From JAMXLO01 sp963726125 (GTDB taxonomy: Bacteria > Pseudomonadota > Alphaproteobacteria > Acetobacterales > Acetobacteraceae): a DNA stretch of 64,000 nt. The notes beneath the pieces were generated by a model. The model had not been told where the DNA came from. It saw nothing but the letters and a program-made list of their open reading frames with translations, and ran no database searches. The translations under genes and the position numbers were made by a program. The DNA lies in assembly GCA_963726125.1 (NCBI GenBank), contig CAVSBG010000001.1:124001-188000 (forward strand), read 5' to 3'. Every line of letters starts with the position of its first letter. The first letter of the stretch is position 1. Shown piece after piece: positions 15,458-24,228 of this stretch.

Positions 15458-17245
15458 TCAGCGCATTTCCTCGACGGGCGTCACGCCCATCACCGCAAGG
15501 CCTGAACGAATCGTCACCGCCGTTGCGGCCACCAGAGCCAGCCGGGCCAGCGTTTCGGCTGGCCGGTCCGTCTGTAGGAAGCGCAACGTGGCATCGTCCT
15601 TGCCCCGGTTCCATAGCATATGAAAATCGGCCGCCAAGTCATAGAGAAAAAACGCGATTCGATGCGGCTCACGTGCCTGTGAGGCGGCTTCGACGGTGCG
15701 CGGCCACTGCGCGAGGCGGCGGATCAGAGACAGTTCTGCCTCGGCGGCCAGCGACTCCAGGGGGGTGTCGGCCAGGCTCGCGTCGGTGACGTCGGACGGG
15801 CCGAACATCTCGGCCGCGGCGCGCAGGACCGAGCGGCAGCGGGCGTGGGCGTACTGCACGTAGAACACCGGGTTGTCGCGGGTCTGCGCGACCGCCTGGT
15901 CGAGGTCGAATTCCATCTGCGCGTCGGACTTGCGGGTCAGCATGGTGAATCGGACGGCGTCTTTGCCGACCTCATCGAGCAGATCGCGCATTGTGACGTA
16001 GGTGCCGGCGCGTTTCGACATGCGCACCGGCTGGCCGCCGCGCATGATATGAACGATCTGGCAGAGGACGACTTCTAGCGGCACGCTGCGATTGGTGGAG
16101 AGTGCCTTCACCGCGGCCTGCATGCGCTTCACATAGCCGCCGTGATCGGCGCCCCAGACGTCGATCAACACGTCGTAGCCACGGCTCACCTTGTCGGCGT
16201 GATAGGCGATGTCGTTGGCAAAGTACGTGTTGGAGCCGTCGGATTTTCGCAGCGGCCGATCGACGTCGTCGCCGAACTGGGTGGCGCGGAACAGGGTCTG
16301 CGGACGTGGTTCCCAATCGTCGGGCGTCTTGCCTTTCGGCGGTTCGAGGACGCCCTCGTAGATCAGTCCTTTGGTTTGCAACCATTCGATCGAGGCATCC
16401 ACCGCGCCGCTTGCGATCAGTGCACGTTCGGAGCTGAAGATTTCCTGGTCGACGCCGAGCTGGAGCAGGTCGTCGCGGACCTCCTGCATCATTGCTGTGA
16501 TGGTGATGTCTCGGACGGTGTCGAGCCAGACTTCGGGGGCGGCGATGGTGCCATCGGGTTGGGCGAGCGAGGCGCCGTATTGCTGGGCGAGGCGCTCGCC
16601 GATGGGGATCAGGTATTCGCCACGGTATTGCAGGCCGCCGGGGACTTCGTCGGAGAATTGCGCCTCGGTGAGCGGCGTGCCGATGGCTTGCAGATAGCGC
16701 CAGTAGGCGGCCCAGGCGAGCGCGGTGACCTGCGCGCCGGCGTCGTTGATGTAATACTCCTTGGTGACGTTGTGACCGGACTTCGCGAGCAGGTTGGCGA
16801 GCGCGTCGCCGACGACGGCGCCTCGGCAATGGCCGATGTGCATTGGGCCGGTGGGGTTGGCGGAGACGTACTCGACGTTGACGCGTATGCCGTTGCCGAT
16901 GGTGCTGTCACCGTAGGCTTCGCCGGCGCGCAGTATGTCGGGGAGGATTGCGTAGAATGCGCTCGCGCTCAGGCGCAGGTTGATGAAGCCGGGGCCGGCG
17001 ACCGAGACGTCCGTCACCGTGGGGTGATGGCGCAACGCGTCGGAAATTTCTGAGGCCAGATCTCGGGGTTTCTTGCGCGCGTAGTTGGCGAGCACCATCG
17101 CCGCGTTGGTTGTCATATCGCCGTGCGAAGGGTCGCGTGGTGGCCCGATCGTAATGCGGGCTTTGATTTCATCGTTGAGGATGATCGATGAGGGAAGTGC
17201 CTGGAGTACTGCATCATGCATCCGGGCGTAGATGTCGTGGTTCAT
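15458..17245 (-). CDS. argS: Arginyl-tRNA synthetase
   Basis: The 595-residue class I synthetase charges tRNA-Arg. It has the HIGH-type motif SANPTGPMHIGHCRGAVVGD (residues about 125-145), the Arg-tRNA N-terminal additional domain before it, the KMSK-equivalent VRMSKRAGTYVT and the anticodon-binding C-terminal domain with LYDLAADFHMLWNRG. The start at 17245 (MNHDIYARMHD) is chosen over the longer frame at 17287 because it matches the family N-terminus. It lies upstream of the SPOR gene by 42 bases and downstream of a GC-rich hairpin that separates it from dgt. Confidence 0.98.
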   Translation of the reverse strand: MNHDIYARMHDAVLQALPSSIILNDEIKARITIGPPRDPSHGDMTTNAAMVLANYARKKPRDLASEISDALRHHPTVTDVSVAGPGFINLRLSASAFYAILPDILRAGEAYGDSTIGNGIRVNVEYVSANPTGPMHIGHCRGAVVGDALANLLAKSGHNVTKEYYINDAGAQVTALAWAAYWRYLQAIGTPLTEAQFSDEVPGGLQYRGEYLIPIGERLAQQYGASLAQPDGTIAAPEVWLDTVRDITITAMMQEVRDDLLQLGVDQEIFSSERALIASGAVDASIEWLQTKGLIYEGVLEPPKGKTPDDWEPRPQTLFRATQFGDDVDRPLRKSDGSNTYFANDIAYHADKVSRGYDVLIDVWGADHGGYVKRMQAAVKALSTNRSVPLEVVLCQIVHIMRGGQPVRMSKRAGTYVTMRDLLDEVGKDAVRFTMLTRKSDAQMEFDLDQAVAQTRDNPVFYVQYAHARCRSVLRAAAEMFGPSDVTDASLADTPLESLAAEAELSLIRRLAQWPRTVEAASQAREPHRIAFFLYDLAADFHMLWNRGKDDATLRFLQTDRPAETLARLALVAATAVTIRSGLAVMGVTPVEEMR

Positions 17246-17298
17246 GGCGGCGATACTTGGCAATCGGAAATACAAATGTAAACACAAACACCAGGACT

Positions 17299-17391
17299 CC
17301 CCCTCCCCTTGCGGGAGGGGGTTGGGGGGAGGGGGCCGGGGGCATCTGGTGCAGCCCCCTCCCCCCAGCCCCCTCCCGCAAGGGGCGGGGG
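17299..17391. repeat. GC-rich inverted repeat (hairpin family 1, second complete copy)
   Basis: The left arm (about 17299-17335) begins CCCCCTCCCCTTGCGGGAGG, and the right arm (about 17355-17391) is its reverse complement with few mismatches. The loop is about 20 bases and differs from that of the copy at 10039. It sits in the gap between dgt and argS on the minus strand. Confidence 0.85.
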
Positions 17392-17449
17392 AGTCTTTGT
17401 ATTTGTGCCCATTGCTATTGCTGTCGTTGCCCTCATTGTCGAATTCGCC

Positions 17450-18610
17450 TCATCCGCTTACCGACAGATCGGTCAACCGCCGGTGCTCGTCCATCGCGTA
17501 GCGGTCCGTCATACCCGCGATGTAATCACTCACCACGCTCGCGGCGCGTTGCGTTCCCGCCTCCCCTGCGCGTGCACGCCAGTCATCGGGCAGCAGCGAC
17601 GTGTCCGCGTGCAGCAGACGGAAAAGCTCTGTCGTCAGCACGCGCGCTTTGGTGGTCATCCGATTGACACGCCAGTGGCGATACATCCGCGCGTTGAGGA
17701 AATCCTTGATCACCTGATTCGCCTCGCCGATCGGCGCGCTGAATGCCACGACCTTCTGCTTCGCCTTGCGCACCGCATCGACATCACGCGGCGCCAGCTT
17801 GGCAAGCCTTCGACGGGTCTCCGCGATCAGATCGGTCACCATCACGTCGATGACCCGCCGGATCGTCTCGTGCCGCAGCCGCGGTGGCGGCACATCCAGA
17901 CTGGACATACGTGCCGCGCCAAGAGCCTCCCCTACGACGGGGAGATGGGAAATCTCGTCCGGGCCGAACAGACGGGCGCGGAGGCCATCGTCCAGGTCAT
18001 GGCTGTGATACGCGATGTCGTCGGCCAGCGCCGCGACCTGCGCCTCGGTGCTGGCGTGGGTGGTGAGCTCCAGCTTATGCCGATCGTTGTAATCGGCGAT
18101 GTAGGTGGGGGGGCTGCGCAACGGGCCGTTGTGCTTGGCGAGGCCCTCCAACGTCTCCCAGGTCAGGTTCAGCCCGTCCCAGCCGGCGTAGCGGCTCTCC
18201 AGCAGCGTCACCACGCGCAGGCTCTGGGCGTTGTGGTCGAAACCGCCGAACGGCTTCATCGCCAGGTTCATCGCTTCCTCGCCGGCGTGGCCGAACGGCG
18301 GGTGGCCGAGGTCGTGGGCCAGGGCGAGGGCCTCGGTCAGATCCTCATCGAGGCAAAGCTCGCGGGCGATGGAACGGGCGATCTGGGCGACCTCGATGGA
18401 GTGCGTCAGGCGGGTGCGGAAGAAATCGCCCTCGTGGTTGACGAACACCTGGGTCTTGTACTGCAGCTTGCGGAACGCCGAGGAATGGATGATGCGGTCG
18501 CGGTCGCGCTGGAAGGGCGAACGCGTCGGCGCTTCCGGTTCGTAGTGCAGACGGCCGCGCGACGCGCTCGCATGCACGGCGTGGGGCGCCAGGAGGTCAT
18601 CGCGCGTCAT
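17450..18610 (-). CDS. dgt: dGTP triphosphohydrolase-like HD-domain protein
   Basis: The 386-residue protein is a dNTP triphosphohydrolase. It has the N-terminal FQRDRDRIIHSSAFRKLQYK motif, the HD-domain ligands in RLTHSIEVAQIARSIA and ALALAHDLGHPPFGHAGE, and the downstream WETLEGLAKHNGPL region. It cleaves dGTP or other dNTPs to the nucleoside and triphosphate, limiting the dNTP pool. Its length fits the shorter alphaproteobacterial type rather than the roughly 500-residue E. coli type. It is divergent from erpA with a 56-base intergenic region, an order conserved in alphaproteobacteria. Confidence 0.94.
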   Translation of the reverse strand: MTRDDLLAPHAVHASASRGRLHYEPEAPTRSPFQRDRDRIIHSSAFRKLQYKTQVFVNHEGDFFRTRLTHSIEVAQIARSIARELCLDEDLTEALALAHDLGHPPFGHAGEEAMNLAMKPFGGFDHNAQSLRVVTLLESRYAGWDGLNLTWETLEGLAKHNGPLRSPPTYIADYNDRHKLELTTHASTEAQVAALADDIAYHSHDLDDGLRARLFGPDEISHLPVVGEALGAARMSSLDVPPPRLRHETIRRVIDVMVTDLIAETRRRLAKLAPRDVDAVRKAKQKVVAFSAPIGEANQVIKDFLNARMYRHWRVNRMTTKARVLTTELFRLLHADTSLLPDDWRARAGEAGTQRAASVVSDYIAGMTDRYAMDEHRRLTDLSVSG

Positions 18611-18666
18611 TGGCGGCGGGCTTACACCCCGCAGCGAATGGCTTCAATTCCGCGCCGGGAAGTCCT

Positions 18667-19008
18667 ATGTTGTCGGGCATGGAACAGTTCGCGCTGACAG
18701 AGCGGGCCGCGGCCCGGATAGCCGAGATAGTCGCAGCCGAGGGCCAGGAGGCGGCACTGCGTGTCGCCGTGCTGGCGGGTGGCTGCAGCGGATTCCAGTA
18801 CCGCTTCGAACTCGACGCGACGGCCCAGGACGACGACCTGGTGATCGAGCGTGCGGGGGCGAAGGTGCTGGTGGATCCGGCGAGCCTCGACCTGCTGGCG
18901 GGCTCCGAGCTGGACTACACCGACGAGCTGATGGGCAGCCACTTCGCGGTGCGCAACCCGAATGCAAAGTCGGCCTGCGGGTGCGGGACCAGCTTTTCCG
19001 TTGATTAA
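18667..19008 (+). CDS. erpA: Iron-sulfur cluster insertion protein ErpA (A-type carrier)
   Basis: The product of about 113 residues has the HesB/IscA fold with the three cluster cysteines: one in AGGCSGFQYRF and two in SACGCGTSFSV. LTERAAARIAEIVAAE is the family N-terminus. A-type carriers deliver [4Fe-4S] or [2Fe-2S] clusters to apoproteins; ilvD nearby encodes such a client type. ATG 18667 has GGGAAG a suitable distance upstream; ATG 18679 is an alternative. It is divergent from dgt and leads a run with two small genes and xth. Confidence 0.94.
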   Translation: MLSGMEQFALTERAAARIAEIVAAEGQEAALRVAVLAGGCSGFQYRFELDATAQDDDLVIERAGAKVLVDPASLDLLAGSELDYTDELMGSHFAVRNPNAKSACGCGTSFSVD

Positions 19009-19031
19009 CCGGCAACCGGATATGGGGGCGA

Positions 19032-19256
19032 ATGCCCTCATACTTCGACCGCTTCGGGATGCCGGACATGTCGATCCACGTGATGAACCGCCTGCACCAG
19101 CGGCACGTTTCGTTGGCAGCGCTGACCAGGGCCTTGACGGCGGAGCCAACAGCAGGAACCACACCTGAGACACTCGTGTACCGTGAGAGAGGCGGCGGTG
19201 TCAGCGTGATCGTCAACGCTGTGACTGGCAGGATCATAACGGTTTGGCGGGAATGA
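19032..19256 (+). CDS. DUF4258-like small protein (BECR/RelE-like fold), candidate toxin
   Basis: The 74-residue protein has the order His/Arg-rich helix (IHVMNRLHQRHVSLAALTRA) followed by strands VYRERGGGVSVIVN and TGRIITVWRE, which matches DUF4258 proteins, a group related to RelE-like ribonucleases. That the closing TGRIITV strand is present suggests an intact fold. It lies 23 bases after erpA and overlaps the next gene by four bases (ATGA). The pairing with a small zinc-ribbon protein suggests a toxin-partner couple, but nuclease activity is only inferred. ATG 19068 is an alternative start. Confidence 0.65.
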   Translation: MPSYFDRFGMPDMSIHVMNRLHQRHVSLAALTRALTAEPTAGTTPETLVYRERGGGVSVIVNAVTGRIITVWRE

Positions 19257-19591
19257 CCCAGTCCACGAATCTCCAGCAGGCTTATGAGCACTCTCGGTTA
19301 AACCGGCGCTTTATGGTTTCCGGGGCCAATTGCCGTTGTTTTCATTGCTTGCATGCGTTTCCTGCCGAGCAGATCAGTCACTGGGTGGACAACGGTGAGA
19401 CCGCCCTTTGCCCCAACTGCGGGGTAGACGCGGTGCTGTCGGGTCAGGCCGATTGCCTCTCCGAGGCGCTGATCAGCGAGCTGCATGCCGCCTATTTCGA
19501 TGGTCCGTCGAAGAAGTACACGGCTGAGGAATGGCGCGCGGCAGTGAACGCGGAACACCCGAGCCTTGGCGCAATGGCGAGTGACGCGTGA
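19253..19591 (+). CDS. Zinc-ribbon protein of unknown function, partner of the DUF4258-like gene
   Basis: The product of about 112 residues has two CxxC knuckles, CRCFHCLHAFPAEQISHW near residue 28 and ALCPNCGVDAVL near residue 51, so a zinc ribbon is likely. They are followed by a helix with LSEALISELHAAYFDG. I recall proteins of this layout annotated only as cytoplasmic proteins and sometimes found as immunity-like partners; that link is from memory and unverified. Its ATG overlaps the DUF4258 stop (ATGA), and its stop overlaps the GTG of xth (GTGA), so three genes are translationally coupled. Confidence 0.68.
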   Translation: MTQSTNLQQAYEHSRLNRRFMVSGANCRCFHCLHAFPAEQISHWVDNGETALCPNCGVDAVLSGQADCLSEALISELHAAYFDGPSKKYTAEEWRAAVNAEHPSLGAMASDA

Positions 19592-20358
19592 AGATCGCCA
19601 CCTGGAACGTCAACTCGATCCGCCAGCGCGAGAAGCACGTGGCGCGCTGGCTGGAACAGTGCCAGCCCGACGTGCTGTTCCTGCAAGAGATCAAGTGCGA
19701 GGCGCCCGCATTCCCCTCCTTGACCTTCCACGGGCTTGGCTACCAGTCGGAGGCGGTGGGTCAGAAGTCGTATAACGGCGTCGCGGTCCTATCCCGCCTG
19801 CCCTTCTCCGTCACCCACCGCGCGCTGCCCGGGCTGGCCGATGACGACGCGCAATCGCGCTACATCGAGGTCGTGGTCGACGGGTTGACCCTCACCGGCA
19901 TTTACCTGCCGAACGGAAATTCCGGCGGCGAGGCGGGGTTCGCCTACAAACTGCGCTGGATGGAATTGCTGGCCGACCGGGCCGAGGCACTGCTGGAAGC
20001 CGAAACGCCGTTCCTCATCGCGGGCGACTACAACGTCTGCCCAACCGACGAAGACTTCGCCCCCGGCTCGCTGTCACCTCGCGATGCGCTGGTGCACCCG
20101 GAAACCCGCGCGCGCTTCCGGCGGATGCTATGGAGCGGGCTGACCGACGCAGTGCGCGCGGTACACCCACATGGCGCGGTGTACACGTTCTGGGACTACC
20201 AGGCTGGAGCGTGGCAGCGTGACAGCGGGCTGCGGATCGATCATGCCCTGCTGTCGCCGGCCCTGGCCGAACGGCTGGTTGCGGCCGCGCCCGACCGTGA
20301 GGAACGAGCGCAGCCGCAGCCGTCGGATCACGTGCCCGTCGTCATCGAGCTGCACTGA
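19588..20358 (+). CDS. xth: Exodeoxyribonuclease III (AP endonuclease)
   Basis: The 256-residue enzyme belongs to the exonuclease III family of base-excision repair nucleases. Motifs visible are MKIATWNVNSIRQRE (Asn metal site), LFLQEIKCE (catalytic Glu), LPNGNSGGEAGFAYKLRWME, LIAGDYNVCPTDEDF (Asp-x-Asn) and the C-terminal RIDHALLSP and QPSDHVPVVIEL (Asp-His pair). It cuts the backbone 5' to abasic sites and degrades 3' ends. The start is a GTG overlapping the stop of the zinc-ribbon gene. It is convergent with ilvD, six bases apart. Confidence 0.95.
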   Translation: MKIATWNVNSIRQREKHVARWLEQCQPDVLFLQEIKCEAPAFPSLTFHGLGYQSEAVGQKSYNGVAVLSRLPFSVTHRALPGLADDDAQSRYIEVVVDGLTLTGIYLPNGNSGGEAGFAYKLRWMELLADRAEALLEAETPFLIAGDYNVCPTDEDFAPGSLSPRDALVHPETRARFRRMLWSGLTDAVRAVHPHGAVYTFWDYQAGAWQRDSGLRIDHALLSPALAERLVAAAPDREERAQPQPSDHVPVVIELH

Positions 20359-20364
20359 TCCCGA

Positions 20365-22089
20365 TCAGATGTCCGCGTAGCAGTGGCTTTCGGCCTCGGC
20401 GCCCGGGTGCGTGAGGGCGCCGAGGTGAGCCGGGCCGACGAGCTGGGCGTATTTCCAGATGGCGCCGGCGTTGTAGTCGGTCTTGCGCGGCTGCCAGGCG
20501 GCACGGCGGGAGGCCAGTTCGGCGTCGGATAGCGCCACGTCGATGGTGCCTTTCTCGGCATCGATGATGATGCGGTCACCGTTACGGAGCAGGCCGATGG
20601 GGCCGCCCACTGCTGCCTCCGGTCCGACATGGCCGATGCAGAAGCCTCTTGTGGCGCCGGAGAAGCGGCCGTCGGTGATCAGCGCCACCTGGTCGCCCAT
20701 GCCCTGGCCGTAGATCGCGCTGGTGGTGGACAGCATTTCGCGCATGCCGGGACCGCCCTTGGGCCCCTCGTAGCGGATGACGATGACGTCGCCGGGCTTG
20801 TAGGCGCGGGCCTGAACGGCGGCGAAGCCTTCTTCCTCGGAGTCGAAGCAGAGCGCGGTGCCCTCGAAGCGCAGGTTCTGCATCCCGGCGACCTTCACGA
20901 TCGCGCCGTCAGGGGCGAGGTTGCCCTTCAGCCCGACGACACCGCCGGTCGGGGAGATGGGCTTCGACACCGGATAGATGACGTCCTGGTCGTTGGGGAA
21001 CACCACGTCCTTCAGGTTCTCCGCCATCGTCTTGCCGGTGACGGTCACGCAGTCGCCGTGCAGCAGGCCGCCATCGAGCAGTGCCTTCAGCACGACAGGA
21101 ACGCCGCCGATCTTGTGCACGTCGAACGCGACGTATTTGCCGCCGGGCTTGAGGTCGGCGATGTACGGCGTGCGGCGCATGATCTCCACCACGTCATCCA
21201 TGGTGAAGCGGATGCCGGCCTCGTGCGCCATTGCGGGGAGGTGGAGGCCGCCATTGGTGGAACCGCCGGTGGCGCCGATCACGACGGCGGCGTTCTCGAA
21301 CGCTTCGCGGGTGGCGATGTCGCGGGGACGCAGGCGTGATTCCAGCAGGGCCATCACGGCGCGGCCGGATTCTACCGCCCAGCGATCGCGGTCCTCGTAG
21401 GGTGCGGGGGCGCCAGCCGAGCCGGGGAGCGCCAGGCCGATGGCCTCGCTGACCATTGCCATGGTGTTGGCGGTGAACTGGCCACCGCAGGCGCCGGCCG
21501 AGGGACACGCGACGCATTCCAGCTCGTGCAGCTCCTCGTCCGACATGTTGCCGGCGGAGTGGCGGCCGACGGCCTCGAACACGTCCACCACGGTGACGTC
21601 GCGGTTCTGGAAGCGGCCGGGCAGGATCGAGCCGCCATACATGAACACCGACGGCACGTTCAGGCGCAGCATCGCCATCATCATGCCGGGGAGCGACTTG
21701 TCGCAGCCCGCCAAGCCAACCAGTGCGTCGTAGCAGTGGCCTCGCATGGTCAGTTCCACCGAATCGGCGATCAGGTCGCGGGAGACCAGCGAGGATTTCA
21801 TGCCCTGGTGGCCCATGGCGATGCCGTCGGTCACGGTGATGGTGGTGAACTCGCGCGGGGTGCCGCCGGCTTCGTTGACGCCCTTCTTCACCGACTGCGC
21901 CTGGCGCGAGAGGGCGATGTTGCAGGGCGCGGCCTCGTTCCAGCAGGTGGCGACGCCGACGAAGGGCTGGTCGATCTCCTCCTCGGTGAGGCCCATCGCA
22001 TAGTAGTAGCTGCGATGCGGGGCGCGGTCGGGGCCCACCGTCACGTGGCGCGATGGCATGCGCGACTTGTCCCAGCGGCGGTTCGGCAT
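20365..22089 (-). CDS. ilvD: Dihydroxy-acid dehydratase
   Basis: The 574-residue iron-sulfur dehydratase catalyses the third common step of valine and isoleucine biosynthesis. Cluster cysteines are seen in VATCWNEAAPCN, LAGCDKSLPGMMMAM and CVACPSAGACGGQFTANTMA. The C-terminal DGRFSGATRGFCIGHVGPEA motif is intact. Its length is that of the bacterial/fungal short type. The ATG at 22089 matches the family N-terminus, MPNRRWDKSRMPSRHVT. About 180 bases of upstream sequence separate it from the insertion sequences; no leader-peptide attenuator was recognised there. Confidence 0.97.
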   Translation of the reverse strand: MPNRRWDKSRMPSRHVTVGPDRAPHRSYYYAMGLTEEEIDQPFVGVATCWNEAAPCNIALSRQAQSVKKGVNEAGGTPREFTTITVTDGIAMGHQGMKSSLVSRDLIADSVELTMRGHCYDALVGLAGCDKSLPGMMMAMLRLNVPSVFMYGGSILPGRFQNRDVTVVDVFEAVGRHSAGNMSDEELHELECVACPSAGACGGQFTANTMAMVSEAIGLALPGSAGAPAPYEDRDRWAVESGRAVMALLESRLRPRDIATREAFENAAVVIGATGGSTNGGLHLPAMAHEAGIRFTMDDVVEIMRRTPYIADLKPGGKYVAFDVHKIGGVPVVLKALLDGGLLHGDCVTVTGKTMAENLKDVVFPNDQDVIYPVSKPISPTGGVVGLKGNLAPDGAIVKVAGMQNLRFEGTALCFDSEEEGFAAVQARAYKPGDVIVIRYEGPKGGPGMREMLSTTSAIYGQGMGDQVALITDGRFSGATRGFCIGHVGPEAAVGGPIGLLRNGDRIIIDAEKGTIDVALSDAELASRRAAWQPRKTDYNAGAIWKYAQLVGPAHLGALTHPGAEAESHCYADI

Positions 22090-22273
22090 GGTGGGCGTGT
22101 CCTTGGCTGTGGTTCTTGGTGGGGGTTATAGCGGAGGCGGGGCGGAGGGCGAATGGGGTGCCCTGCCCGCCAATATCTTATTGCGGCGCCGCCATGAAAC
22201 GTCCTAATGCGAAACTGTAACGTCGTCGGTCATGTATCATCGGAGGATCCCAAATGCCGTCGACCGGGGTTAA

Positions 22274-23237
22274 GTGTCCGTCCGGAAGGATTGCGAGTCA
22301 TTAGAATTGGTTATGCGAGGGGCTTGAGCGGCTCGAATCGAGTGTGATTTTATCTCTGGCGCCGCTTCATGAGGTGCCAAATGTGGACGCCGAAAAACCG
22401 CCCCCGCTACGACCGTGACAAGCTGCGTTAACCCGAGTGACCTGACCGACGAGGAATGGTCCCTGATCGAGCCACTGATACCGCCGGCCAAGCGTGGTGG
22501 CCGCAAGCGTGAGGTGGTGGTGCGGGAAGTGGTGAACGGCGTGATGTATGTGCTGAGCACCGGTTGCCAGTGGCGTTACATCCCCAAGGACTTACCGCCG
22601 AGAAGCACGGTGCACGACTACTTCACGCGCTGGAATTACGACGGCACGATTGAGAAGATCCATTACGCGCTGTATGTGCAATGTCGCGCGGCGGCCGGCC
22701 GTGAGGCAAGTCCGACCGCCTGCGTGATCGACAGCCAGAGCGTGAAAAGCGCCGAAAAAGGGGGGCCTGCATCGATCCACCCGGGTATGACGCGGGCAAG
22801 AAGATCAAGGGCATCAAGCGACATATCCTGGTCGACACGGTAGGTCTTCTGTTGCATGCCGTGGTGCATCCCGCGGACATCCAGGACCGTGACGGCGGTG
22901 TGCTGCTGCTGTCCACCCTGTTCGGGATGTATCCCTTCCTGAAGAAGCTGTTCGCCGATGCTGGCTACCAGGGACCGCAGTTCGCCACCGCGGTGGCACA
23001 GATCCTGCCCGAGCTCGCCGTCGAGATCGTGAAACGATCGGACCAGGCGAGTGGCTTCGTCGTTCTGCCGATGCGTTGGGTCGTTGAACGCACTTTGGCC
23101 TGGCTCGATCGCTGCCGACGCCTCGCCAAGGATTTCGAGAACCTCAGCCACAACGCGCTGGCATTCCTCCGCCTGGCATCAATCCGCCTCATGCTGCGAA
23201 AGCTTTGCAATCCCACATAGACCTTCCGGACGGACTC
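22274..23237 (+). mobile_element. IS5-family insertion sequence, copy 1 of a tandem pair
   Basis: The 964-bp element is bounded by imperfect terminal inverted repeats: GTGTCCGTCCGGAAGG at the left end and the complement of GAGTCCGTCCGGAAGG at the right end. A TAA triplet flanks it on each side (22271-22273 region and 23238-23240). The TAA on the right is shared with copy 2. It is one base longer than copy 2 because of an extra A at about 22431. The transposase resembles the IS427-type subgroup. Confidence 0.9.
22381..23220 (+). pseudogene. IS5-family transposase, copy 1, inactivated
   Basis: The expected start (MWTPKNRPRYDRDKLR) is at 22381, but an additional A at about 22431 creates an in-frame TAA after 16 codons. 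The rest of the protein is readable from about 22415: an N-terminal half through CVIDSQSVKSAEKGG and, after a -1 shift at the A5G6 run (22755-22765), DAGKKIKGIKRHILVDT to the stop at 23220. The second Asp (FADAGYQG) and Glu (WVVERTLAWL) of the DDE triad are retained. As written it cannot give full-length transposase from the native start. Confidence 0.85.
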
Positions 23238-23240
23238 TAA

Positions 23241-24203
23241 GTGTCCGTCCGGAAGGATTGCGAGTTATTAGAATTGCTTATGCGGGGGGCTTGAGCGACG
23301 CGAATCGCATGTGATTTTATCTCTGGCGCCGCTTCATGAGGTGCCAAATGTGGACGCCGAAAAACCGCCCCCGCTACGACCGTGACAAGCTGCGTTACCC
23401 GAGTGACCTGACCGACGAGGAATGGTGCCTGATCGAGCCCCTGATCCCTCCGGCCAAGCATGGTGGCCGCAAGCGTGAGGTGGTGGTGCGCGAGGTGGTG
23501 AACGGCGTGATGTATGTTCTGAGCACAGGATGCCAGTGGCGTTACATCCCCAAGGACTTGCCACCGAGAAGCACAGTCCACGACTACTTCACGCGCTGGA
23601 ATTACGACGGCACGATTGAGAAGATCCATTACGCGCTGTATGTGCAATGTCGCGCGGCGGCCGGCCGTGAGGCAAGTCCGACCGCCTGCGTGATCGACAG
23701 CCAGAGCGTGAAAAGCGCCGAAAAAGGGGGGCCTGCATCGATCCACCCGGGTATGACGCAGGCAAGAAGATCAAGGGTATCAAGCGGCATATCCTGGTCG
23801 ACACGGTAGGTCTTCTGTTGCATGCCGTGGTGCATCCCGCGGACATCCAGGACCGTGACGGTGGTGTGCTGCTGCTGTCCACTCTGTTCGGGATGTACCC
23901 GTTCCTGAAGAAGCTGTTCGCTGATGCCGGCTACCAGGGACCGCAGTTCGCCATGGCGGTGGCACAGATCCTGCCTGAGCTCGCCGTCGAGATCGTGAAG
24001 CGATCGGACCAGGCGAGTGGCTTCGTCGTCCTGCCGATGCGTTGGGTCGTTGAACGCACTTTGGCCTGGCTCAATCGCTGCCGCCGCCTCGCCAAGGACT
24101 TCGAGAATCTCAGTCATAACGCGCTGGCGTTCCTCCGCCTGGCATCAATCCGCCTCATGCTGCGAAAGCTTTGCAATCCCACATAGACTTTCCGGACGGA
24201 CTC
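23241..24203 (+). mobile_element. IS5-family insertion sequence, copy 2 of a tandem pair
   Basis: The 963-bp element has left end GTGTCCGTCCGGAAGG (23241) and right end complementary to GAGTCCGTCCGGAAA (to 24203). TAA triplets lie at 23238-23240 and 24204-24206, so the two elements are in direct tandem separated by one 3-bp target copy. It differs from copy 1 at scattered positions (for example in the 60 bases after the left end), so the pair is not a very recent perfect duplication. Confidence 0.92.
23348..24186 (+). CDS. IS5-family transposase made by -1 frameshift
   Basis: The first part (MWTPKNRPRYDRDKLRYPSD to CVIDSQSVKSAEKGG) stays in one frame until the run AAAAAGGGGGG (23721-23731). 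A -1 slip on GGG GGG continues as ACIDPPGYDAGKKIKG, which is the family consensus, and runs to the TAG at 24186. The DDE catalytic residues are Asp in CVIDSQS, Asp in FADAGYQGPQ and Glu in WVVERTLAWLNRC. The total is about 279 residues, typical for the subgroup. Unlike copy 1 it has an intact N-terminus, so it may be active and could act on both elements. Confidence 0.88.
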
Positions 24204-24228
24204 TAAGGCCTCGTGGCTTGCACGAAAG

